A model generated the notes under the pieces. The model was given only the letters and a program-made list of their open reading frames with translations. It searched no databases and had not been told where the DNA came from. Shown here piece after piece: positions 51,332-59,780 of a stretch of DNA of 64,000 bases; position 1 is the stretch's first letter, and each line of letters opens with the position of its first letter. This DNA is from Pseudomonadota bacterium. Its GTDB lineage: Bacteria > Pseudomonadota > Alphaproteobacteria > Rhizobiales > Xanthobacteraceae. Both the position numbers and the translations under genes were made by a program. Where the stretch lies: the NCBI GenBank assembly GCA_023404675.1, contig JAEYAW010000030.1, forward strand, positions 434,001-498,000, read 5' to 3'.

Positions 51332-52213
51332 ATGGTCGATTTCCGAACGATCGAAACGTTCTTCTGGGTGGTGAAGCTGGGCAGTTTTCGCGGCGCCGCC
51401 CAAAAACTGAACACCACCCAGCCGGCGATCTCACAACGGATCGCCCAGCTTGAGGATGAGCTTGGGGCGGTTCTGCTCAAGCGCGACAGGCGGGCGGTCT
51501 CCCCGACCCCGACCGGACGGCAGATGCTGCTGTATGCTGAAAAGCTGATCGAAATCCGGGCCGAGATGCTGGCCGTCGTCGGCCATCGCCAGACCATGCG
51601 GGGGGTGCTGAGGCTCGGGGTCGCCGAGACCATCGTTCACACCCTGCTGCCGGACCTGATCAAGCAGGTGAACATCAGCTATCCCAATCTGTCGCTTGAG
51701 ATCGAGGTGGATATCACGCCCAATCTGCGTGCCCGCCTGCTGTCGCAGGAGATCGACCTCGCGCTGCTGCTCGGCCCGCTCACCGCGCCCTCGGTGCGCA
51801 ACCGCGTGCTGTGTGACTACCCCATCAGCCTGCTGGCCAGCCCGCTTCTGGAGCTGGACGATCATGTCCTGTCGGTCGATGATCTCGCCCGGTTTCCGAT
51901 CATCACCTTTCCGCGCAAGACCCAGCCTTACGAGGTAGTCCGCTCCCTGTTCAACAGACCGGATCTGCCACCGATCCGCCTGCATGCCAGCGCCTCGCTG
52001 GGTACGGTGATCCATATGGCGATCGAGGGCCTCGGAATCGCGGTGATCCCCTCGGCCATCGTCGAGCGGGAGCTGGCCGACGGCCGGCTGCGGGAATTAC
52101 AGACCGCCTTGCAGATTCCCCCGCTCACCTTCACGGCAAGCTGGCTGACCGCGCCCGACACAATGGCGGCCGAGCTTGTCGCCGACATCGCCGCCCGGCT
52201 CGCGCAAGGCTGA
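51332..52213 (+). CDS. LysR-family transcriptional regulator
   Basis: LysR regulator, 293 residues. Helix-turn-helix: GSFRGAAQKLNTTQPAISQRIAQLEDELG (about 16-44). Effector domain from about 90 (GVLRLGVAETIVHTLLPDLIKQ). Start MVDFRTIETF at 51332; upstream extension to 51290 crosses the palindrome. It is divergent from the DUF1445-Liv operon and 90 nt before the carbamoylase gene, so it may control both. Confidence 0.92.
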   Translation: MVDFRTIETFFWVVKLGSFRGAAQKLNTTQPAISQRIAQLEDELGAVLLKRDRRAVSPTPTGRQMLLYAEKLIEIRAEMLAVVGHRQTMRGVLRLGVAETIVHTLLPDLIKQVNISYPNLSLEIEVDITPNLRARLLSQEIDLALLLGPLTAPSVRNRVLCDYPISLLASPLLELDDHVLSVDDLARFPIITFPRKTQPYEVVRSLFNRPDLPPIRLHASASLGTVIHMAIEGLGIAVIPSAIVERELADGRLRELQTALQIPPLTFTASWLTAPDTMAAELVADIAARLAQG

Positions 52214-52303
52214 TATCACTGCCGGCATGCCGCCTTGATCGCGACTGTCTTGCGGGGCAGTGTGGCGCCTCATTCCGCTTCCGCAAGATCAGGATCGCAA
52301 GCA

Positions 52304-53554
52304 ATGACGGCCCCTGCCTCCAACCTTCAGATCGATTCCGCGCGCCTCTGGGGGACCATCCACGAAACAGCGAAGTTCGGGGGTACGCCGAAGGGAGGCG
52401 TGCGGCGGCTGACGCTGGGATCGGAAGACAGGCAGGTGCGCGACTGGTTCCGCGCCGCCTGCGAGGCGGCGGGCTGCGAGGTTCGCATCGATGCCCTTGG
52501 TACGATGTTCGCGATCCGTCCCGGGCGCGACATGAGCAAGCCGCCACTCGGCATCGGTTCGCATCTCGACACCCAGCCGACAGGCGGCAAGTTCGATGGC
52601 ATCCTCGGCACGCTGGCAGCGCTGGAGGTGGTGCGCACGCTGAACGCCGCCGGCATCGAGACGGAAATTCCGCTCTGCGTGGTCAACTGGACCAACGAGG
52701 AAGGCTCGCGCTTCGCACCTGCCATGATGGCGTCCGGCGCCTATGCCGGCGAGTTCACACCTGAGGATATTCTTGCCCGCAAGGACGCCGAGGGTATCAC
52801 GGTCGCGCAGGCGCTGGATTCCATCGGCTATCGCGGCAGCGAGCCGGTCGGCGCGCAGAAACTGGGCGCGTTCGTCGAGCTTCATATCGAGCAGGGCCCG
52901 ATCCTCGAAGCCGAAAGCAAGACCATCGGCGTCGTGCAGGACGGTCAGGGCGTTGGCTGGTACGACGGCAGGATCACCGGCTTCGCCAGCCATGCGGGCT
53001 CGACGCCGATGCCGCTGCGGCGCGATGCGCTGGCCGCGTTCTCCGAGATCGTGCTGGCCGTGGAGCGGATCGCAAAGGAGCTTGGACCGGACGCCGTCGG
53101 CACGATTGGCGAGATCACCATCGACAATCCCTCGCGCAACGTCATTCCCGGCGACATCGCTTTCACCATGGACCTGCGCAGCCCGCATGCCGAGACGCTC
53201 GATGCGCTCGACGTGCGCGTGCGCGACGCGGTCGGGGACATCGCGAAGCGGCGGCGCGTCGAGATCGACCTCGACCGGATCTGGTTCAAGCCGCCGACGC
53301 ATTTCGATCCGAAGCTGGTCGACGCCGTTGAGACCGCCACGAAAGAGCTGGGCTACAGCTATCGCCGCATCACCTCGGGCGCGGGACACGACTCCTGCAA
53401 TCTCGCCACCGTAATGCCTGCCGCCATGATCTTCGTGCCATGCAAGGACGGCATCAGCCACAACGAGCTGGAAGACGCGACGCAGCCCGACTGCGCCGCA
53501 GGAACCAACGTGCTGCTGCACACGGTGCTCGCGCTGGCAGGCGTGGCAAAGTAG
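52304..53554 (+). CDS. M20-family N-carbamoyl-L-amino-acid hydrolase / allantoate amidohydrolase
   Basis: Zn-dependent amidohydrolase, 416 residues, that removes a carbamoyl group or hydrolyses ureido compounds. Metal and catalytic motifs: GSHLDTQPTGGKFDG (about 86-100), WTNEEGSRF (about 129-137), HIEQGP, the dimerisation domain DITGFASHAG-like segment (ITGFASHAGSTPM), and SHNE near the C-terminus. ATG at 52304 starts the conserved region. Family members act on N-carbamoyl amino acids, beta-ureidopropionate or allantoate; which one cannot be told. Likely linked to the upstream LysR. Confidence 0.9.
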   Translation: MTAPASNLQIDSARLWGTIHETAKFGGTPKGGVRRLTLGSEDRQVRDWFRAACEAAGCEVRIDALGTMFAIRPGRDMSKPPLGIGSHLDTQPTGGKFDGILGTLAALEVVRTLNAAGIETEIPLCVVNWTNEEGSRFAPAMMASGAYAGEFTPEDILARKDAEGITVAQALDSIGYRGSEPVGAQKLGAFVELHIEQGPILEAESKTIGVVQDGQGVGWYDGRITGFASHAGSTPMPLRRDALAAFSEIVLAVERIAKELGPDAVGTIGEITIDNPSRNVIPGDIAFTMDLRSPHAETLDALDVRVRDAVGDIAKRRRVEIDLDRIWFKPPTHFDPKLVDAVETATKELGYSYRRITSGAGHDSCNLATVMPAAMIFVPCKDGISHNELEDATQPDCAAGTNVLLHTVLALAGVAK

Positions 53555-53584
53555 GCGGCGCCAAACCCCGCGTCCGCGTTCGAT

Positions 53585-54091
53585 CTACAGCACCACCGGC
53601 GCGTCGGGCAGTTCGTTGCGGCCGCCATCGGTACGGGGAAAGTAGCGCGCCAGATGGCGCGTCACTTCCGCAATGCCACCCAGCACGCCGCGCTCGAACT
53701 CGCCATCCCGGAAGTCCGCTTCCATCGCCGCGCAGATGCGCCGCCACTGCTGCGCGCCCACCCGCGCGTCAATGCCGCGATCGGCGACGATCTCGACGCT
53801 GTGGTCGGCGAACAACAGGTAGATCAGCACGCCGTTGTTGTGTTCGGTGTCCCAGACCCGAAGCTGCGAGAACACGTCGATCGCCCGTTCCCGCGCGGAG
53901 AGATCGTTCATCAGCGGCGCGCCGTCCAGCGCCCGCTCGACCACGAAGCGAATCTGCCCGTCATGGGTCTGTTCGCTGGCGCGGATCGCCGCCTCGACAT
54001 TGGCCAGAACCAGCGGCGTAAAGGCCCGATTCACCGTGCCCCGTCCCGCCAGCAGATGTTTTCCGACACGCCCGAGCTTCACCATCACCAC
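53585..54091 (-). CDS. TPM-domain protein
   Basis: A 168-residue protein with a TPM (YgcG-type) domain: IRFVVERALDG, ERAIDVFSQLRVWDTEHNNGVLIYLLFADHSVEIVADRGI (about 75-115). No signal peptide is seen. Start overlaps the preceding TPM gene by 7 nt. Such proteins accompany LemA; the function is poorly known (membrane or phosphatase-related roles have been proposed). Confidence 0.88.
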   Translation of the reverse strand: MVMVKLGRVGKHLLAGRGTVNRAFTPLVLANVEAAIRASEQTHDGQIRFVVERALDGAPLMNDLSARERAIDVFSQLRVWDTEHNNGVLIYLLFADHSVEIVADRGIDARVGAQQWRRICAAMEADFRDGEFERGVLGGIAEVTRHLARYFPRTDGGRNELPDAPVVL

Positions 54092-54954
54092 CGCCCCGAT
54101 GCGCCGCCGCCGCCGAACGAGCCGCCGCCACCGGAGAACCCTCCCCCGGAGCCGCCGCCGGATCCGCTCCAGCCGCCGCCACTGCCGCCCCCGCCACCGA
54201 TATAGCCGCCTCCGGACGGGCGGAAGGCGCCGAACAGCGTCACCGCGAAGCCGATGATTCCGGCGACCACCGAGATCGCCAGCGCGCCGAGCAGCAGATA
54301 GGAGACGGCCCCGATACCCGCGCCGGTGATCAGCGCGCCGACAAATGGCCCGAGAATGGCCCGCAGGATGCCGCCCGCGACAATCGCGATCACGATCAGC
54401 ACCGGCAGGATTTCGCCGATGTCCTCGAACTGCGCGTTGTTCGGCGGACGGACGGGCTCCGGCAGCGCCTCGCCGTCGATCACGCCAAGCATGCGGTCCA
54501 CGCCTGCCGAAATGCCCTCATAGAACCGGCCCTGCCGGAATTGCGGTACGATGATCTCGTCGATGATGCGCCGTGACGTGACGTCCGTGAGCGCGCCCTC
54601 AAGGCCATAGCCGACCTCGATGCGCAGCGTGCGGTCATCCTTGGCGACGGTCAGGATCGCGCCGTCGTCCACCTTCTTGCGCCCGATCTTCCAGGCTTCC
54701 GCCACCCGCAGCGAGAATTGCTCGATGGTTTCAGGCGCGGTGGTCGGCACGATCAGCACCGCGACCTGACTTCCCTTGCGCTCCTCGAAGGCGCGAAGCC
54801 TGTCGTCCAGCGAGGCGACCTGATCTGCCGTCAGCGTGCCGGTCCGGTCAACCACGCGGCCCGTCAGAGCCGGGACCGGCACCTGCGCGAACGCAAGCAC
54901 CGGCCACAGCAGACAGAACGCGAGGATCAGGCTGGAAAAGCCCCGCCGCATCAT
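54085..54954 (-). CDS. TPM-domain membrane protein with Gly/Ser-rich tail (YgcG-like)
   Basis: A 289-residue protein: signal peptide (residues 1-23, cut near AFAQ), periplasmic TPM domain (VVDRTGTLTADQVASLDDRLRAFEERKGSQVAVLIV, about 34-70, to about 165), two hydrophobic segments (about 182-235), and a low-complexity GGGGSGGG tail ending FGGGGASGRW. Typical YgcG layout. Middle gene of the lemA-TPM-TPM operon. Confidence 0.92.
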   Translation of the reverse strand: MMRRGFSSLILAFCLLWPVLAFAQVPVPALTGRVVDRTGTLTADQVASLDDRLRAFEERKGSQVAVLIVPTTAPETIEQFSLRVAEAWKIGRKKVDDGAILTVAKDDRTLRIEVGYGLEGALTDVTSRRIIDEIIVPQFRQGRFYEGISAGVDRMLGVIDGEALPEPVRPPNNAQFEDIGEILPVLIVIAIVAGGILRAILGPFVGALITGAGIGAVSYLLLGALAISVVAGIIGFAVTLFGAFRPSGGGYIGGGGGSGGGWSGSGGGSGGGFSGGGGSFGGGGASGRW

Positions 54955-54970
54955 CGCGGCCTCCGCAGGC

Positions 54971-55594
54971 TCACTTGGCTGGCGCGGGCGCCATAGGCGC
55001 TGGCGCCCGGTTGAAGTCCACCTTCGGCGCCGTCGATATTTCCGACTCGTTGGCCACGGTGAAGTTCGGCTTCTCCTTGTAGCCGAAGATCATGGCCGTG
55101 AAGTTGGTCGGCACCTGCCGGACCGTCAGGTTATAGTCCTGGACCGACTTGATATAGCGGTTGCGGGCGACCGTGATGCGGTTCTCGGTGCCTTCGAGCT
55201 GCGACATCAGATCGCGAAACAACTGATCCGACTTGAGCTGCGGATAGTTCTCCGTCACCACCAGCAGCCGGGACAGGGCGGAGGTGAGTTCGGACTGCGC
55301 CTGCTGGAATTTCTGGAAGGCGGCCGGATCGTTCAGAACCTCCGGTGTCGCCTGAACACTGCCGACCCGGGCGCGCGCCTCGGTCACGCCGAGCAGCACG
55401 TCCTTCTCCTGCTGGGCATAACCCTTCACGGAGTTGACCAGATTGGGCACGAGGTCGGCCCGGCGCTGATACTGGTTGACCACCTCCGACCAGGCCGACT
55501 TCACCTGCTCGTCGTTCTGCTGGATTGCGTTGTAGCCACAGTTGGTCAGGCTCAGCGTCGCGAGCGCCGCCAGCACCGTCAACAGTTTGCGCAT
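54971..55594 (-). CDS. lemA: LemA-family protein
   Basis: A 207-residue LemA protein, first gene of the operon. The N-terminus has a lipoprotein-like signal (LTNC lipobox, Cys19). The helical domain carries the family motif AWSEVVNQYQRRADLVPNLVNSVKGYAQQEKDVL and FRDLMSQLEGTENRITVARNRY. The C-terminus is Pro/Ala-rich (APAPMAPAPAK). Role: envelope-associated, not well defined. Confidence 0.93.
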   Translation of the reverse strand: MRKLLTVLAALATLSLTNCGYNAIQQNDEQVKSAWSEVVNQYQRRADLVPNLVNSVKGYAQQEKDVLLGVTEARARVGSVQATPEVLNDPAAFQKFQQAQSELTSALSRLLVVTENYPQLKSDQLFRDLMSQLEGTENRITVARNRYIKSVQDYNLTVRQVPTNFTAMIFGYKEKPNFTVANESEISTAPKVDFNRAPAPMAPAPAK

Positions 55595-55767
55595 TGCCCC
55601 TCTCCGGTCATTCCTGCGGCGGCCCGAACCGCCGGTGATGCTTATATCCCGTCCCGCCCCTCATGCACATCGCGCATACCGTGGCGTGCCGGATTTTCCC
55701 TTTTGGCCCTTGCCATCGCCCCCCTGCATCCGTCTTGATGCAGCGCAGCCGAAAGGGAACACGCCTG

Positions 55768-57201
55768 ATGTCTATTGGTTCCGATCTGACCCGCATGAAC
55801 GCCACCGCCGTCGTCGAGGCGCTGGGCAAAGGGGAAATAACGCCGCTCGATTGTCTCGACGCCCTCGAAAAGCGCATTGCCGCCGTCGATGGCGAGGTCA
55901 ACGCCCTGCCGACGCTGTGTTTCGACCGCGCCCGCGCCCATGCCCGCAGGCTGATGGAGCGCCCTGCGAGCGAACGCGGCCTGCTCGCCGGCCTTCCGGT
56001 CCCGATCAAGGATCTGACCGACGTGGAAGGCGTGCGCTCCACCCTGGGCTCGCCGATCTTCAGCGACCATATTCCGGCCGCGTCCGATGCGCTGGTGGAG
56101 CGGCTGGAGGAGAACGGCGGCGTGGTCTACGCCAAGTCCAACACCCCCGAATTCGGCGCGGGCGGCCATACCTTCAACGAGGTGTTCGGCATGACCCGCA
56201 ATCCCTGGGATCTGTCGCGATCGGCGGCAGGCTCCTCCGGCGGCGCAGCGGCGGCTCTCGCCAGCGGCACCGCCTGGCTGGCCCACGGCTCGGACATGGG
56301 CGGCTCGCTGCGCAACCCGGCCAGCTTCTGCGGCATCGTCGGCCTGCGGCCGAGCGTCGGCCGCGTCGCCCACACACCTGTCGGTCAGGTCGACCAGACG
56401 CTCGGCGTGCAGGGCCCGATGGCCCGTACCGTCGAGGACGTGGCCTTGATGCTGGACGCCATGTCCGGCGAGCATCTGGCCGATCCGCTGTCGCTGCCGC
56501 TGCTGCCGACCTCGTTTCTCGCGACCGTACGCAAGGGCGGCACGCCGAAGCGCGTCGCCTATTCGCGCGACCTCGGCATCACCCCGGTCGATCCGGAGGT
56601 CGCCGCCATCACCCGCAAGGCCGCGCAACGCTTCGCCGATGCGGGCGTGATCGTGGAGGAAGCCCAGCCGGACCTGCACGAAGCGCACGAATGTTTCCAG
56701 ACCCTGCGTGCCGTCGCGTTCGCGGTGAGCAAGGCAGACCTGCTGCGCACCGACCGAGACAAGCTCAAGCCGGAGGTGATCTGGAACATCGAGCAGGGCA
56801 TGAAGCTCACGATGAACGAGATCGCCAGGGCGGAGTTGCAGCGCGTCGCGCTGATGCAGCGCATGCAAAAGTTCTTCGAGACCTACGACCTGCTGCTTGC
56901 GCCGGCGACCATCGTCTCGCCGTTCACGGTCGAGCATCGCTATGTCGCCGAATGCGACGGCAAAAAGTTCGACAACTATGTCGAGTGGCTCGCCATCGCC
57001 TATGCGGTGACGCTGACCGGCGTCCCGGCCCTGTCGATGCCGTGCGGCTTCACCGCCACCGGCCTGCCGGTCGGCCTGCAGGTGATCGGCCCGCCGCGCG
57101 GCGAGGGACCGCTGCTCGCGGGCGCCAAGGTGCTGGAGGATATTCTGGGTCTGCGCGGCCAGACTCCGATCGATCCGCGAAAGGCGGCGCTGGCGGCGTA
57201 A
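55768..57201 (+). CDS. Amidase-signature family hydrolase
   Basis: Amidase, 477 residues, with the Ser-cisSer-Lys triad: K81 (PVPIKDLTDV), S156 (AAGSSGGAAAALASG) and S180 (GSDMGGSLRNPA), spaced as expected. Family members hydrolyse amides or esters, including the second step of nitrile breakdown. Start MSIGSDLTRM at 55768 is chosen because conserved sequence begins there; MQRSRKGTRL (55738) is possible. The 173 nt upstream hold a small TGCATC/GATGCA stem and nothing else recognisable. It converges with the acyl-CoA dehydrogenase gene. Substrate unknown. Confidence 0.92.
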   Translation: MSIGSDLTRMNATAVVEALGKGEITPLDCLDALEKRIAAVDGEVNALPTLCFDRARAHARRLMERPASERGLLAGLPVPIKDLTDVEGVRSTLGSPIFSDHIPAASDALVERLEENGGVVYAKSNTPEFGAGGHTFNEVFGMTRNPWDLSRSAAGSSGGAAAALASGTAWLAHGSDMGGSLRNPASFCGIVGLRPSVGRVAHTPVGQVDQTLGVQGPMARTVEDVALMLDAMSGEHLADPLSLPLLPTSFLATVRKGGTPKRVAYSRDLGITPVDPEVAAITRKAAQRFADAGVIVEEAQPDLHEAHECFQTLRAVAFAVSKADLLRTDRDKLKPEVIWNIEQGMKLTMNEIARAELQRVALMQRMQKFFETYDLLLAPATIVSPFTVEHRYVAECDGKKFDNYVEWLAIAYAVTLTGVPALSMPCGFTATGLPVGLQVIGPPRGEGPLLAGAKVLEDILGLRGQTPIDPRKAALAA

Positions 57202-57213
57202 ATCTCAAACTAC

Positions 57214-57355
57214 TGGTCCGTCACGCGGATTGGTCCGTCACCCTTCGGCGCCATTGCACAGCCATGGCCCCGAAGGGCGACGGCCCGCTCCGTTCCACCG
57301 ATGGCTGTTCATGCCCCGACGTCAGCCCCTTCATCGCCGCCCCGCCTTCGCGGGG
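57214..57355. repeat. Palindrome-rich intergenic element between convergent genes
   Basis: Contains TGGTCCGTCAC twice (57214, 57231), CCCTTCGG (57241) facing CCGAAGGG (57270), ACAGCCAT (57258) facing ATGGCTGT (57301), and the hairpin CCCCGC-CTTC-GCGGGG (57340-57355). The last matches the CCCGCGAAGGCGGG type of REP palindrome seen in many alphaproteobacteria. It may act as a bidirectional terminator. Confidence 0.5.
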
Positions 57356-57379
57356 ATGACAAGGAGGCGGGCCGAAGCC

Positions 57380-58699
57380 CTACCCCTTCGCGCGCAGCTT
57401 CGTATTGTCCTCGTCCGGCCGCGCGTTGAACTTGCCCGGCCCCATATAGCCGAACAGGAAACCCGCGACCTTGCGCATCTGAATCTCTTCGCTGCCTTCG
57501 GTGATGCGATAGCGGCGATGGTGGCGATAGATGTGCTCGAACGGCTTGTGCCGCGAATAGCCCATGCCGCCATGGACCTGAATGGCGCGATCGGCCGCCT
57601 GCCCGCACAGCCGGTTTGCCCAGTAGTTGCACATCGACACCTTGTCCGACAGGTCGTGCTCGATCTGTACCTGCGTCATCTGATCCATCTCCCACGCCGT
57701 CTTGCGGATCAAAAGGCGCAGCATCTCGGCCTGCGTCGCCAGCTCAACCAGTGGAAACTGGATGGCCTGATTTTCCGCCAGCGCTTTTCCGAATGGCTTG
57801 CGCTCACGCGCATAGCGCACGCTTTCGTTGATGCAGAAGACCGCGGCGCCGAGCGAACTCGCCGCCTGCCGGATGCGGTTCTCATGCACGAAACACTGCG
57901 CCAGCGACAGCCCGCGCCCGACCTCGCCGAATACCGCCTCGTCGGTGACGAACACATCAGTGAAGCTGACGCGTGGGTGATCGGTCGGCATGTTGAAGGT
58001 CCATAGATATTCCTCGACCTTCACGCCCTTCGCATCGGCCGGCACGAGGAAACAGGTGATGCCCCGCGCGTCGCCATCCTCGCCCGAGGTGCGGGCGAAC
58101 AGCGCGCAGTGGGTCGCAACATGCATCCCCGTGGTCCACATCTTCTCGCCGTCGATAATCCAACCCTCGACGCCGTTGCGGACGCCACGCACCGCGCGTG
58201 TTTCCATATGCGTGGCGTCAGAGCCGTGATCCGGCTCCGTCAATCCGAAGGTGATACGATATGTCCCAGTGATCGATCCCTCGATCATCGCTTTCTGGTC
58301 GGGCCGGCCATAGGTGTCGAGCATCTTCACAATGGGAAAGTTGCCGACGATGGAGTGCTCGTTCTGCAGATCGTTGTGCAGGCCGAGCCCCTTGCTGGCG
58401 AAATGCTCGCGGATCACCGCCATGCCGAGATTGGTGCCATCGCGGCCGCCGTACCGCGAGGACAGCGCGTAGCGCAGATGCCCCGCCGCATCCGCGGCCT
58501 CCTTGGCCCTGCGCAGCAGATCCTCCCACTCATGCCGGGGCAGACCGCCATTCTCGAAATCCGTGCGCGCCCACTCGCGGCGATGATCGAAAAAGCGGAT
58601 GTTGTCGTCCGCATCCTCCATCGGCCTGATCGTGGTATCGATGAAACGATCGAGTTCGTCGAGATAGGCGACGATGTCTCTGGGCAGCGAGAAATCCAC
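57380..58699 (-). CDS. Acyl-CoA dehydrogenase family protein
   Basis: FAD-dependent acyl-CoA dehydrogenase, 439 residues. Flavin and substrate motifs: ITFGLTEPDHGSDATHMETRA (about 150-170), the C-terminal QVHGGMGYSRHKPFEHIYRHHRRYRITEGSEEIQ (Arg/Glu region). The N-terminus DFSLPRDIVAYLDELDRFIDTTIRP is characteristic of long ACAD10/11-type dehydrogenases. An APH-type kinase and DUF6285 gene lie 2.6 kb away on the same strand, as expected for a split ACAD11-like pathway for 4-hydroxyacyl-CoA. Single gene, no close operon partner. Confidence 0.92.
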   Translation of the reverse strand: MDFSLPRDIVAYLDELDRFIDTTIRPMEDADDNIRFFDHRREWARTDFENGGLPRHEWEDLLRRAKEAADAAGHLRYALSSRYGGRDGTNLGMAVIREHFASKGLGLHNDLQNEHSIVGNFPIVKMLDTYGRPDQKAMIEGSITGTYRITFGLTEPDHGSDATHMETRAVRGVRNGVEGWIIDGEKMWTTGMHVATHCALFARTSGEDGDARGITCFLVPADAKGVKVEEYLWTFNMPTDHPRVSFTDVFVTDEAVFGEVGRGLSLAQCFVHENRIRQAASSLGAAVFCINESVRYARERKPFGKALAENQAIQFPLVELATQAEMLRLLIRKTAWEMDQMTQVQIEHDLSDKVSMCNYWANRLCGQAADRAIQVHGGMGYSRHKPFEHIYRHHRRYRITEGSEEIQMRKVAGFLFGYMGPGKFNARPDEDNTKLRAKG

Positions 58700-58842
58700 G
58701 CGTCCACTCCCTTAAAAAGCGGACTTTCGCGCCCGCCGGCTTTTGATCTTTTTACCGCCACGCGGCATCAGCCCGCGCACGTGTTTGAGCTGATAAAGGC
58801 CCCCAAGCGCAGGCCTAGTCAAGCATTCAATTAATCATTGCG

Positions 58843-58861
58843 GTCCGGGTTTTTCCCGGAC
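58843..58861. promoter_or_regulatory. Stem-loop/palindrome upstream of the crotonase gene
   Basis: GTCCGGG-TTTTT-CCCGGAC, perfect 7-bp arms, 79 nt before the ATG at 58940, next to an AT-rich patch (58826-58838). It could be an operator or a leader hairpin; the 240-nt gap between divergent genes holds no gene. Confidence 0.4.
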
Positions 58862-58939
58862 ACATTCCGGGCCTGATCCGCTATCCGTTCGTGCACCGCG
58901 CACCGCGCCGCGGCACCAAGAAACGCAAGGAGGAAACCG

Positions 58940-59719
58940 ATGGCTTATGAGTTCGCGATCGTGGAGCGCAAGGGCCCGATCACCGTCGTGACGCTGAACC
59001 GTCCGGAACTCTACAACGCGCTGCACATCCATGCGCATACCGAACTGCATCACATCTTCAACGACTTCGTGGCCGATCCAGAGCAATGGGTCGCCATCGT
59101 CACCGGCGCGGGTGACAAGGCGTTCTGCGCGGGCAACGATCTGAAGTGGCAGGCAGCCGGCGGCGCGCGCGGCTGGCAGTCGTCCGGGTTCGGCGGGCTG
59201 ACCTCGCGGTTCGACTGCGACAAGCCGATCATCGCCGCCGTCAACGGCGTCGCGATGGGCGGTGGCTTCGAGATCGCGCTGGCCTGCGACCTCATCGTCG
59301 CCTCGGAAAATGCCAGATTCGCTTTGCCCGAACCAAAGGTCGGCCTCGCCGCCCTCGCGGGCGGCCTGCACAGGCTGCCACGACAGATCGGCTTGAAGCG
59401 CGCCATGGGCATGATCCTCACGGCGCGGCACGTGTCCGCGCGTGAAGGTCAAGAGCTCGGATTCGTCAATCAGGTGGTGCCGGAAGGACAGGCCCGCGAA
59501 GCCGCCGAGCGCTGGGCACAGACCATCTGCGAATGCAGTCCGATGTCGATCCGCGCCTCCAAGCAGGCGATCCAGAAAGGTCTTGCGGGCTCACTCGAAG
59601 AGGCCATCGCCGAACAGTTCGAATATCCCGCCGTGATCGCGATGGTCGCCTCGGAAGACTATATCGAGGGGCCGAAGGCATTTTCCGAGAAGCGCCCACC
59701 AAGGTGGGTCGGGCGCTGA
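58940..59719 (+). CDS. Enoyl-CoA hydratase (crotonase) family protein
   Basis: Crotonase, 259 residues, AAGGAGGAAA ribosome-binding site upstream. CoA/oxyanion motifs: TGAGDKAFCAGNDLK (about 55-69) and NGVAMGGGFEIALACDLI (about 103-120) with the first Glu in GFEIAL, second Glu in ALPEPKVGL. Both hydratase Glu positions are present, so it can hydrate enoyl-CoA; it also resembles carnitinyl-CoA dehydratases. Divergent from the acyl-CoA dehydrogenase gene with a shared 240-nt promoter region. Confidence 0.92.
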   Translation: MAYEFAIVERKGPITVVTLNRPELYNALHIHAHTELHHIFNDFVADPEQWVAIVTGAGDKAFCAGNDLKWQAAGGARGWQSSGFGGLTSRFDCDKPIIAAVNGVAMGGGFEIALACDLIVASENARFALPEPKVGLAALAGGLHRLPRQIGLKRAMGMILTARHVSAREGQELGFVNQVVPEGQAREAAERWAQTICECSPMSIRASKQAIQKGLAGSLEEAIAEQFEYPAVIAMVASEDYIEGPKAFSEKRPPRWVGR

Positions 59720-59780
59720 GCCTTGAGGAAGCATTCGCGAAAACCTGCCTGAATCCGGCGTTCCGCAACCGGAAATCGAT

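Noticed and set aside
52289..53521. A 410-codon frame antisense to the carbamoylase
   Set aside because: Shadow of a clear M20 enzyme; no independent signal.
54085..54200. Gly/Ser-rich repeat as a mobile or structural DNA repeat
   Set aside because: It is the low-complexity coding tail of the YgcG-like protein.
55642..56937. A 431-codon frame antisense to the amidase
   Set aside because: Shadow frame; the amidase triad is intact on the plus strand.
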